Positions 1 through 5,608 of a stretch of 10,325 nucleotides of DNA are shown here, piece after piece. A program made the position numbers and the translations under genes. Positions within the stretch are counted from its first letter, which is position 1. Each line of letters starts with the position of its first letter. The notes below the pieces were generated by a model. The model ran no database searches. It worked only from the letters and a program-made list of their open reading frames with translations, and was not told the DNA's origin. Source of the stretch: CAXRBC01 sp041158045. GTDB lineage: Bacteria > Actinomycetota > Acidimicrobiia > Acidimicrobiales > Ilumatobacteraceae. The stretch covers positions 1 to 10,325 of the forward strand of contig JBEBCD010000066.1 in the NCBI GenBank assembly GCA_041158045.1, written 5' to 3'.

Positions 1-135
1 GTCGATCCGTCCATCGCCGCGGCGAGGGAGGCGCTCTTCATCGCCGGCTTCGTCGCCCGCGAGTACGAGGACTACCTGCCCGTGCGCGACGTTGCGCCGA
101 GCGACGCGCGCACCCTCGGGCTGCGCGCCTCGTGA
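1..135 (+). CDS. 3' end of an unidentified protein (partial)
   Basis: The first frame is open from base 1 to a TGA at 133-135 and gives the last 44 residues of a protein, including AREALFIAGFVAREYEDYL and ending TLGLRAS. The segment looks like an amphipathic helix followed by a short tail, and I do not recognise the family. It is coding because its stop overlaps the GTG start of the methyltransferase at 132 in a GTGA arrangement, which is typical of translationally coupled genes of one operon. The start and most of the gene lie outside the window, so no function is proposed. Confidence 0.7.
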   Translation, partial: VDPSIAAAREALFIAGFVAREYEDYLPVRDVAPSDARTLGLRAS

Positions 136-854
136 CCTCGATCGGCGCGGGCGACGCCTACGCCCTCTCCACCCCCGACGACCACCGCCGCCTCTACGCG
201 CGCTGGGCGGCCACGTACGACGAGGAATTCGTCGAACGCGAGCGATACGTCTACCCCCGCACGGTCGCCGCACACGTGGCGGTCGCGCTCGGCGCACCGG
301 CACCGGGCGCCGCCGCCGCGCCCCGCACTCCGACCGTCGTGGACGTCGGCTGCGGCACGGGGGCGCTCGCCGAGACCCTGGCCCACGTGCGGGCCGACGC
401 AGCGATCGACGGGCTCGACATCTCGCCCGAGATGCTCGCGGTCGCGCGCGCGAAGCGTCGCGGCGACGGCGCGCCGCTCTACCGCGACCTCGCGGTCGTC
501 GACCTCACCGCCGATCGGCTCGACGATCGGGCCGGCCGCTACGACGTGGTCACGAGCGTCGGCACCTTCACCCACGGGCACCTCGGGCCCGACGTGCTCG
601 CGCGCGTCGCGACGCTCGCGCGACCCGGGGGCCGCCTCGTGATCGGCATCAACGAGGCGCACTTCGCGGCGCGTGGATTCGCCGGCGCGGTCGAGTCCCT
701 CGTCGCCGCGCGCGTCCTCGAGGACGCGACGACGACGCGGGTACGGATCTACCTCGGCGACTCGGAGCCCGACGCCCCCACCACGGCGCCCGCACCCTCG
801 ACCCACGCCGCCGACACCGCCCTCGTCCTCGTCGCCGTACGCTCGCAGCCGTGA
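132..854 (+). CDS. Class I SAM-dependent methyltransferase
   Basis: This 240-residue cytosolic protein should transfer a methyl group from S-adenosylmethionine to an unknown small molecule. The N-terminal YARWAATYDEEF (about 22-33) is typical of UbiE/Methyltransf_11/25-like enzymes. Motif I, VVDVGCGTG, lies at 69-77; the acidic residue that would bind the SAM ribose is D95 in GLDIS; the post-motif stretch YDVVTSVGTFTH follows at about 137-148; and ARPGGRLVIGI (163-173) is the usual motif III region. The length is normal for a stand-alone enzyme. The GTG at 132 is chosen because it overlaps the upstream stop as GTGA. The gene's own stop overlaps the next start in the same way (851-854), so three genes are probably coupled. 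No TAnnnT element precedes this start. The substrate cannot be told from sequence. Confidence 0.9.
   Translation: MTSIGAGDAYALSTPDDHRRLYARWAATYDEEFVERERYVYPRTVAAHVAVALGAPAPGAAAAPRTPTVVDVGCGTGALAETLAHVRADAAIDGLDISPEMLAVARAKRRGDGAPLYRDLAVVDLTADRLDDRAGRYDVVTSVGTFTHGHLGPDVLARVATLARPGGRLVIGINEAHFAARGFAGAVESLVAARVLEDATTTRVRIYLGDSEPDAPTTAPAPSTHAADTALVLVAVRSQP
838..843 (+). promoter_or_regulatory. Candidate -10 element for the cysteine hydrolase
   Basis: TACGCT lies 7 bases before the GTG start at 851, the spacing expected if transcription begins at the start codon. It sits inside the end of the methyltransferase gene, so it would be an internal promoter in addition to the operon transcript. No convincing -35 is visible. 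Because it is buried in coding sequence, it could also be chance. Confidence 0.3.
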
Positions 855-1471
855 TCCCCCGCTTCGGACGCGACACCGCGCTCCTCCTCGTCGACGTCCA
901 GGTCGGCGTCGACGTGCTGACCCACTGGGGCGGCCCGCGCGGCCGTCGCAACAACCCCGACGCGGAGTCGCACATGCTGCGCCTCCTCGCCGGCTGGCGC
1001 GAGCGCGGCCTGCCCGTCGCGTTCACGCGCCACGACTCGCGCGAGGCCGCCTCCCCGCTCAAGCTCTCGCTCCCGACCGGCGCGCAGAAGCCCGGCTTCG
1101 AGCCGCGCGACGGCGACGTCGTGGTCGTCAAGGACGTCAACTCCGGCTTCATCGGCACCTCGCTCGAGGTCGACCTGCGCCGCCGCGGCGTCGGTCGCCT
1201 CGTCGTGGTCGGCTTCTTCACCAACTTCTGCGTCGAGACGACCGTGCGCATGGCCGGCAACCTCGGCTTCGATACCTACCTCGTGCCCGACGCCTGCGCG
1301 ACGAGCAACCGCGTCGGCCCCGACGGCACCGACTACGAGCCCGAGCTCGTCCACGCGATGACGGTGGCCAACCTGCACGGCGAGTTCTGCACCGCCCTCT
1401 CCCCGGGCGACGCGCTCAGCCTCCTGGACGCGGACTCCCCTCGCCTGGATCGCCACCAGGGGAACGAGTAA
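851..1471 (+). CDS. Isochorismatase-family cysteine hydrolase
   Basis: This 206-residue cytosolic hydrolase belongs to the isochorismatase/nicotinamidase-like superfamily, which cleaves amides or enol ethers with a Cys-Asp-Lys triad. All three residues are visible: D15 in LLLVDVQ, K94 in VVVVKDVNSGF, and C127 in VGFFTNFCVETT, followed by the family's typical GFDTYLVPDACAT (139-151). The length is normal. The GTG at 851 is preferred because it overlaps the methyltransferase stop (GTGA) and because the characteristic beta-strand with D15 begins a few residues later. A TACGCT hexamer 7 bases upstream (838-843) could also give a separate leaderless transcript. The open frame upstream of 851 is an arginine-rich shadow of the methyltransferase and is not part of the protein. 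The last 56 bases overlap the 3' end of lgt on the other strand. The true substrate (nicotinamide, biuret, isochorismate or another) is not determinable here. Confidence 0.92.
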   Translation: MIPRFGRDTALLLVDVQVGVDVLTHWGGPRGRRNNPDAESHMLRLLAGWRERGLPVAFTRHDSREAASPLKLSLPTGAQKPGFEPRDGDVVVVKDVNSGFIGTSLEVDLRRRGVGRLVVVGFFTNFCVETTVRMAGNLGFDTYLVPDACATSNRVGPDGTDYEPELVHAMTVANLHGEFCTALSPGDALSLLDADSPRLDRHQGNE

Positions 1472-2270
1472 TCCGCGCGCCGCGGCGCGCGAGCCCCACC
1501 ACCGCGACCGCCAGCAGGGCGAGCGACACCCACTGGTTGAGCCGCAGCCCGCCCGCGGCCTTGGCCGGGTCGATGCGCAGCCCCTCGATGAAGAACCGCA
1601 TCGCGCAGTACCCCGCGACGTAGACGAGGAACAGTCGCCCCGGCGCGAGTCGCACCCGCCGGTCGACGACGAGGAGCAGCCCCGCGAGCACCAGGCACCA
1701 GAGCGACTCGTAGAGGAACGTCGGGTGGAACAGCGTCCCCGGCGCCGCACCGGCGGGCAGGTGTCGCTCGTCGATCTCGAGACCCCAGGGCAGCGTCGTG
1801 GCGCGGCCGTAGAGCTCCTGGTTGAACCAATTGCCCCAGCGGCCGATCGCCTGCGCGACGGGCAGCCCCGGCGTGGCGGCGGTGAGCGTCGCGAGGACCG
1901 GCAGCCCGCGGCGCCGCGCGACGAGGAGCCCCACGACGACGCCGAGCGCGATGCCGCCCCAGATCCCGAGCCCGCCGCGCCAGATCTGCACGATCCGCAG
2001 CGGACGGTCGGCGAAGCGCTCCCAGTCCGTCGCCACGTGGTACAGCCGACCGCCGATCACGCCGGCGGGCACGGCGATCATCGCGATCGAGGTCGCGTCC
2101 TCGCGCGTGCCGACGCCCGCGCGCTCGAGGCGCCGACCCGTGACGTACGTGGCGGCGATCGCGCCGAGCGCGATCATCATGCCGTAGGCGTTGAGGCGCA
2201 GCGGGCCGAGCTCGAGCACGCCGGTCCCCGGGCTCGGGATCCCCGCGACGATCGCGGCCCACGCGCGCAT
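1416..2270 (-). CDS. lgt: Prolipoprotein diacylglyceryl transferase
   Basis: Lgt is the integral membrane enzyme that moves a diacylglyceryl group from phosphatidylglycerol to the lipobox cysteine of prolipoproteins, the first step of lipoprotein maturation. The 284-residue protein has the Lgt signature GRWGNWFNQELYG (143-155) with conserved R, N and E residues. It also has GRLYHV (74-79) with the histidine region, HPTFLYESLW (182-191), and MRFFIEGLR (224-232) with the late conserved arginine, all between several hydrophobic segments. The ATG at 2270 is chosen because the N-terminal PSPGTGVLELGPLRLNAYG matches the usual Lgt start; the frame stays open upstream but there it only shadows the transporter. 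The last roughly 20 residues (rich in R, G and P) are encoded antisense to the hydrolase 3' end. The gene diverges from the MFS transporter by 19 bases. Confidence 0.96.
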   Translation of the reverse strand: MRAWAAIVAGIPSPGTGVLELGPLRLNAYGMMIALGAIAATYVTGRRLERAGVGTREDATSIAMIAVPAGVIGGRLYHVATDWERFADRPLRIVQIWRGGLGIWGGIALGVVVGLLVARRRGLPVLATLTAATPGLPVAQAIGRWGNWFNQELYGRATTLPWGLEIDERHLPAGAAPGTLFHPTFLYESLWCLVLAGLLLVVDRRVRLAPGRLFLVYVAGYCAMRFFIEGLRIDPAKAAGGLRLNQWVSLALLAVAVVGLARRGARITRSPGGDPGEGSPRPGG

Positions 2271-2289
2271 CCCCCTAGTTTGGTCGGTC
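2271..2289. promoter_or_regulatory. Bidirectional lgt / MFS promoter spacer with overlapping -10 elements
   Basis: The whole spacer between two divergent start codons is 19 bases. On the plus strand TAGTTT (2276-2281) lies 8 bases before the GTG of the transporter. On the minus strand CAAACT (2282-2277) lies 6 bases before the ATG of lgt. Five of the six positions are shared, so the same DNA would melt for both directions and initiation would fall at or next to each start codon. No ribosome binding site fits on either side. These positions are read directly; promoter activity is inferred. Confidence 0.45.
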
Positions 2290-3507
2290 GTGTCACCCGA
2301 GGTGCGGCGCGCGCGCAACGCGCTGTGGGCCGCCTTCGTCGTCATGGGCATCGGCTCCATGGCGTGGACGCCGCGCATCCCCGAGATCAAGGACGCCCTC
2401 GGCCTCTCGAGCTCCGGGCTCGGCATCGTGCTCTTCCTCCACAGCCTCGGCGCGCTCCTCGGCGCCCACCAGTCGGGGCGCGTCATCCATCGCCTCGGCA
2501 CGCGTCGCACCGCCGCGATCGCGGGCCTCGGCCTCATGGTGCCGACCGCGTTCCTCGGCCACGCCCCGACCGTCCCGACGCTCGTCGCGCTACTCGCGAC
2601 CGCCTCGTGCTCGTACGCCGTGCTCGACGTGGCGGTCAACACGCAGGCGCTCGCGATCGAGCGCCTCAGCGGGCGCCGCTACCTCTCCTCGTTCCACGGC
2701 TGCTGGAGCATCGGCGCGCTCCTGGTGTCGCTCCTCGGTGCCGTCGTGGCGCGCGCGACCACGCCGGGGACCAACCTCCTCGTCGTCGGCGTCGCCGGCA
2801 CCGCGCTGCACCTCGCGATCGTGCGGCGCCTGCTCGCGCCCGAGCACGACGCGGCGCCGGCACGCCCCGCGGCGGCCGACGCCACGCACCTCCCGCTCTT
2901 CGCCCGCGGCACCCGATCGCTCTGGCTCCTCGGCGCCGGCCTCGTCACGTGCCTCATCCCCGAGGCGAGCGTCGGCAACTGGGGCGCGCTCCTGCTCACC
3001 GAGGCCCTCGACGCCCCGCCCGGGACGAACGCGTCGGTGCTCGTCGCATTCGCCGTCGCGATGGTGGCGGGCCGCCTCGTCGGCGATCGGATGCTCGAGC
3101 GCGGCGGTGCGGAGCGCGTCGTGCGCGCGTGCGGCCTCGGCGGCGCCGCGGGCCTCGCCGCCGGGCTCGTCGTCGCGCTCGCGCTCGCCCCCGCACGACC
3201 GGGCGCCGCGCTCGTCGCGATCAACGCCGGGTTCGCACTCGCGGGCTTCGCGATCGGGCCGATGATCCCGGCGTTCATCGCCGCGGCCGGCGCGCAGCCC
3301 GGCATCTCGCCCGCCGCGGGCATCGCGCGACTCAACTTCATCGGCCTCTCGGGCTTCTTCATCGGCCCGATCACGATCGGCGTCCTCGCCGACGCGACGT
3401 CCCTCGCCACGGCGTGGGCATTCCCCGCCGTGACGCTCGCGATCTCGGGTCTGCTCGCCCCTACGGTGCGATCGCGCCGAGCGCCGAGTCCAGCTCCGAC
3501 TCGCTGA
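2290..3507 (+). CDS. MFS transporter, YbjJ-like
   Basis: This 405-residue inner-membrane protein of the major facilitator superfamily has about 12 hydrophobic segments in two halves. The N-terminal WTPRIPEIKDALGLSSSGLG and the mid-half stretch AVNTQALAIERLSGRRYLSS followed by FHGCWSIGALL are characteristic of the YbjJ-like branch of uncharacterised secondary transporters. A basic cytoplasmic loop, AGRLVGDRMLERGG, marks the start of the second half. The GTG at 2290 is chosen because the first transmembrane segment (NALWAAFVVMGIG) begins about ten residues later and a TAGTTT hexamer stands 8 bases upstream. The frame stays open upstream, but that part is antisense to lgt and reads as low-complexity sequence. 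The gene ends 47 bases inside the 3' end of the selenoprotein gene on the opposite strand. The substrate is unknown. Confidence 0.88.
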   Translation: MSPEVRRARNALWAAFVVMGIGSMAWTPRIPEIKDALGLSSSGLGIVLFLHSLGALLGAHQSGRVIHRLGTRRTAAIAGLGLMVPTAFLGHAPTVPTLVALLATASCSYAVLDVAVNTQALAIERLSGRRYLSSFHGCWSIGALLVSLLGAVVARATTPGTNLLVVGVAGTALHLAIVRRLLAPEHDAAPARPAAADATHLPLFARGTRSLWLLGAGLVTCLIPEASVGNWGALLLTEALDAPPGTNASVLVAFAVAMVAGRLVGDRMLERGGAERVVRACGLGGAAGLAAGLVVALALAPARPGAALVAINAGFALAGFAIGPMIPAFIAAAGAQPGISPAAGIARLNFIGLSGFFIGPITIGVLADATSLATAWAFPAVTLAISGLLAPTVRSRRAPSPAPTR

Positions 3508-3976
3508 GCACGCCGAGCCGCGTCGTCGCCGCGCCGGCCGCGTCGACGAACACCCACGCCGGCTGGTACGGCACGCCGTAGCGGGCGAACACCGCGCCCT
3601 CGCGATCGGTCACCTGCGGGAACGTCAGCCCGCCGTCCGCGACGAACGCCGCGATCGCCTCGTCGGTGCCGTTCCACGCGACGCCGATCACCGGCACCCG
3701 TCCCGTCCATCGCCGCGCCGCACCCTCGACCGAGGGGGCCTCCATCCGGCAGGTGCCTCAACCGGGCGCCCAGAACCACATCGCCACCGGCCGCTGCACG
3801 AGCAGGGCCGCGTCACCCGCCGCGTCGACCTGGGCCGCGTCGACCTGGGCCGTGGCGACCGGGGCCGCGTCGCCGCGCGTCGACCCCGCGTCGGCGTCGG
3901 GCGCGCACGCCCCGAGCAGCAGCGCCGCGAGCGCCACCAGCCCCGCCCTCGCGCCCGATCCCGCGCCTCGCCGCAC
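3461..3976 (-). CDS. Putative selenocysteine-containing TlpA/MPT53-like thioredoxin lipoprotein (UGA read as Sec, U-G-T-C active site)
   Basis: This 171-residue protein is read through one in-frame TGA (3760-3758) as selenocysteine. The lipoprotein signal is LVALAALLLGAC, with lipobox LGAC and C24 as the lipidation site. A flexible linker of Ala-Val-Asp repeats (about 33-55) follows, then a thioredoxin fold: PVAMWFWAP, G, U73, G, T, C76, RMEAP. U73 aligns with the first cysteine of the usual WCxxC, as in mycobacterial MPT53 and TlpA/DsbE proteins. Downstream come VPVIGVAW, the helix region, and RYGVPYQPAWVFVDAAG with the cis-proline loop, so the frame after the TGA is plainly functional. A SECIS-like hairpin follows the TGA. 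The GTG at 3976 is preferred because TACCGT lies 6 bases upstream; a GTG at 4021 would add 15 Arg-rich residues. It is probably an extracytoplasmic thiol-disulfide oxidoreductase. A nonsense mutation of a CGTC thioredoxin is the alternative. Confidence 0.8.
3720..3739 (-). promoter_or_regulatory. Candidate bacterial SECIS hairpin
   Basis: On the minus-strand mRNA, CCCUC-GGUC-GAGGG (3736-3723) forms a 5-bp stem with a 4-base loop, extended by two more pairs (3739-3738 with 3721-3720) below a C/U mismatch. The loop starts 27 bases after the UGA and begins with GGU. The published bacterial SECIS rules ask for a short stem, a small apical loop with a G in its first two bases, and a UGA-to-loop distance of roughly 16-37 bases, and all three are met. 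The stem overlaps codons for the conserved EAPSVEG stretch and is GC-rich, so part of the match could be coincidence. SelB binding is inferred. Confidence 0.6.
3821..3850. repeat. 15-bp tandem repeat, two perfect copies
   Basis: The unit CGCGTCGACCTGGGC occurs at 3821-3835 and again at 3836-3850, followed by a degenerate third copy at 3851-3865. It encodes the AQVDA-type repeats of the linker between the lipidated cysteine and the thioredoxin domain. Unit length is a multiple of three, so copy-number change would alter tether length without a frameshift. Confidence 0.85.
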
Positions 3977-3982
3977 GCCGTC

Positions 3983-3988
3983 ACGGTA
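3983..3988 (-). promoter_or_regulatory. Candidate -10 element of the selenoprotein gene
   Basis: On the minus strand TACCGT lies 6 bases before the GTG at 3976. This supports that start over the GTG at 4021, because transcription would begin at about 3976. There is no Shine-Dalgarno sequence in front of either start. The element is back-to-back with the ALDH promoter, with 23 bases between the two hexamers. Confidence 0.45.
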
Positions 3989-4011
3989 GGTGGCGCGGCG
4001 GCGGCGGGGCG

Positions 4012-4017
4012 TACGCT
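4012..4017 (+). promoter_or_regulatory. Candidate -10 element of the ALDH-family gene
   Basis: TACGCT lies 6 bases before the ATG at 4024, again fitting a leaderless transcript; no purine-rich ribosome binding site precedes the ATG. The upstream region is a GCG-rich run with no recognisable -35, and it is shared with the divergent selenoprotein promoter. Confidence 0.45.
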
Positions 4018-4023
4018 CCACCC

Positions 4024-5562
4024 ATGACCCTCCGGCACAAGCCGGGTACCCGCTGGGACGACGTGTGGGCGCGTGCGCGCGCCGCCGCGCCCGAGGCCTT
4101 CGACGCGCACCGCGCGGCCAACCTCATCTGCGGCGAGTGGCGCCACGTCGGCGAGGTCCTCCCGCACCCCCTCGCCGTCGACGGTACCGTGATCCCCGGC
4201 CCGCCGCGGGTCGACCACGACACCGCGGTCGCCGCAGTCGACCACGCCGTGGCGCGCGACGCCGAGTGGTCGCGGGTGCCGCTCGACGAGCGCCGCCGCC
4301 GCGTGGCGGCGGCGGTGGCCCTCCTGCGCGAGCACCGCGACACGATCGCGATGCTGCTCATGTGGGAGATCGGCAAGCCGTGGCGGATCGCCTGCGCCGA
4401 CGTCGACCGCTGCGTGGACGGCGTCGACTGGTACCTCGCGGAGATCGAGCGCCAGATGGAGGGTCGCGTGCCGCTCCCCGGCCCGGTGTCCAACATCGCG
4501 TCGTGGAACTATCCCCTCAGCGTCCTCGTGCACGCCGAGCTCGTGCAGCTGCTCGCGGGCAACGTACCGATCGCCAAGACGCCGTCGCAGGGCGGCTTCC
4601 ACGCGCTCACGCTGTCGCACGCATTGATGGCGCGCGCGGGCCTGCCGGTGACGCTGCTCTCGGGCGTCGGCGGCCAGCTCAGCGACGCGCTCATCTCTTC
4701 CCCGCGGCTCGGCGCGCTCGCGTTCGTCGGCGGCCGCGCCAACGGCCGCAAGGCCGCGACGACCCTCGCCGACCTGCGCAAGCGCCACATCCTCGAGCAG
4801 GAGGGGCTCAACGTGTGGGGCGTGTGGGACTTCTCGCAGTGGTCGACGCTCGCCGGCCACCTCAAGAAGGGCTTCGAGTACGCCAAGCAGCGCTGCACCG
4901 CCTATCCGCGCTACGCCGTGCAGCGCCGACTGCTCCCCGACTTCCTCGCGACGTACCAGTCGGTCGTCGCGTCGCTGCGCTTCGGCAACCCGTTCGCCGT
5001 CGAGGCCGACGGCGACCCGCTGCCCGACCTCGACTTCGGCCCCGTCATCGCGCGCGGCAAGGCCGACGACCTGCGCGCCCGCTACGACGAGGCGGTCGAC
5101 ACCGGCGGCATCCCGCTGTCGCACGGCGACCTGTCGGCGGGCCGCTTCCTCGACGGCCAGGACGTCGCCGCGTACGTCGCGCCGGCCTGCGTCCTCGAGC
5201 CGCCGACGGCGTGGTCGCTGCACCACAGCGAGCCGTTCGGCCCGATCGACTCGATCGTGATCGTCGACACCGAGGCCGAGCTGCTCGCCGCGATGAACGC
5301 CTCCAACGGCTCGCTCGTCGCATCGCTCGCCACCGACGACCTCGAGCTCGCCGAGCGCATCCGCCCCGACGTGCAGGCCTTCAAGTTCGGCGTCAATGCG
5401 CCGCGCAGCCGCGGCGACCGCCAGGAGGTCTTCGGCGGACGCGGCGCGTCGTGGCGAGGCGCCTTCGTCGGCGGTGACCTCCTCGTGGACGCCGTCACCG
5501 ACGGCGACCGCCCGCTGTTCGGCAACTTCCCGAACGGCTCGCTCTACCCGCCCGCCACCTGA
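4024..5562 (+). CDS. Aldehyde dehydrogenase superfamily protein
   Basis: This 512-residue NAD(P)-dependent enzyme should oxidise an unknown aldehyde in the cytosol. The N-terminal LICGEWR resembles the usual start of the family. The Rossmann part has SNIASWNYPL with N162 and IAKTPSQGGF with K185. The motif normally written ELGGK is here EQEGL, with the general base E258 kept. The nucleophile is C291 in YAKQRCTAYPRY, and the cofactor-binding Glu is E403 in SEPFGP. All expected catalytic residues are present, but the sequence around them is diverged, so this is not a standard betaine- or lactaldehyde-type ALDH. The ATG at 4024 follows a TACGCT hexamer by 6 bases. The gene diverges from the selenoprotein gene and converges with the SDR gene. 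The substrate is not identifiable. Confidence 0.9.
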   Translation: MTLRHKPGTRWDDVWARARAAAPEAFDAHRAANLICGEWRHVGEVLPHPLAVDGTVIPGPPRVDHDTAVAAVDHAVARDAEWSRVPLDERRRRVAAAVALLREHRDTIAMLLMWEIGKPWRIACADVDRCVDGVDWYLAEIERQMEGRVPLPGPVSNIASWNYPLSVLVHAELVQLLAGNVPIAKTPSQGGFHALTLSHALMARAGLPVTLLSGVGGQLSDALISSPRLGALAFVGGRANGRKAATTLADLRKRHILEQEGLNVWGVWDFSQWSTLAGHLKKGFEYAKQRCTAYPRYAVQRRLLPDFLATYQSVVASLRFGNPFAVEADGDPLPDLDFGPVIARGKADDLRARYDEAVDTGGIPLSHGDLSAGRFLDGQDVAAYVAPACVLEPPTAWSLHHSEPFGPIDSIVIVDTEAELLAAMNASNGSLVASLATDDLELAERIRPDVQAFKFGVNAPRSRGDRQEVFGGRGASWRGAFVGGDLLVDAVTDGDRPLFGNFPNGSLYPPAT

Positions 5563-5573
5563 CGCGACGGGGT

Positions 5574-5605
5574 CCGCGCGCGACCGCGCCCGACGCCGCG
5601 CGCGG
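5574..5605. terminator. Possible bidirectional hairpin between ALDH and SDR genes
   Basis: In the 46-base spacer between two convergent genes, CCGCGCGCG (5574-5582) can pair with CGCGCGCGG (5597-5605) across a 14-base loop. A competing 14-base palindrome lies at 5594-5607. No T-run follows on either side. The placement suits a terminator, but alternating GC sequence pairs easily by chance in this genome. Confidence 0.3.
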
Positions 5606-5608
5606 CGC

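Noticed and set aside
92..850. An N-terminal extension of the cysteine hydrolase reaching back to base 92
   Set aside because: The translation is arginine- and histidine-rich low-complexity sequence, a shadow of the methyltransferase in another frame; the hydrolase fold begins right after the GTG at 851.
2271..2642. Extension of lgt upstream of 2270
   Set aside because: The extra residues show no Lgt similarity and lie antisense to the MFS transporter; the normal Lgt N-terminus begins at 2270.
3758..3760. A genetic code in which TGA is always a sense codon
   Set aside because: Several other genes here end at TGA in the normal way, including two GTGA stop/start overlaps, and TGG is used for tryptophan throughout.
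3758..4021. A separate short lipoprotein ending at the TGA, followed by an independent 94-residue protein starting at the ATG at 3745
   Set aside because: The first piece would stop in the middle of the thioredoxin active site, and the second would lack the first strand and the CxxC region. The two parts are in the same frame with four codons (GTCR) between the TGA and the ATG, and together make one complete fold.
3688..5226. A 512-codon open frame on the minus strand across the ALDH gene
   Set aside because: Its product is Arg/Ala/Val-rich with no domain, and it is antisense to a gene with all ALDH motifs. Long shadow frames are expected at this GC content.
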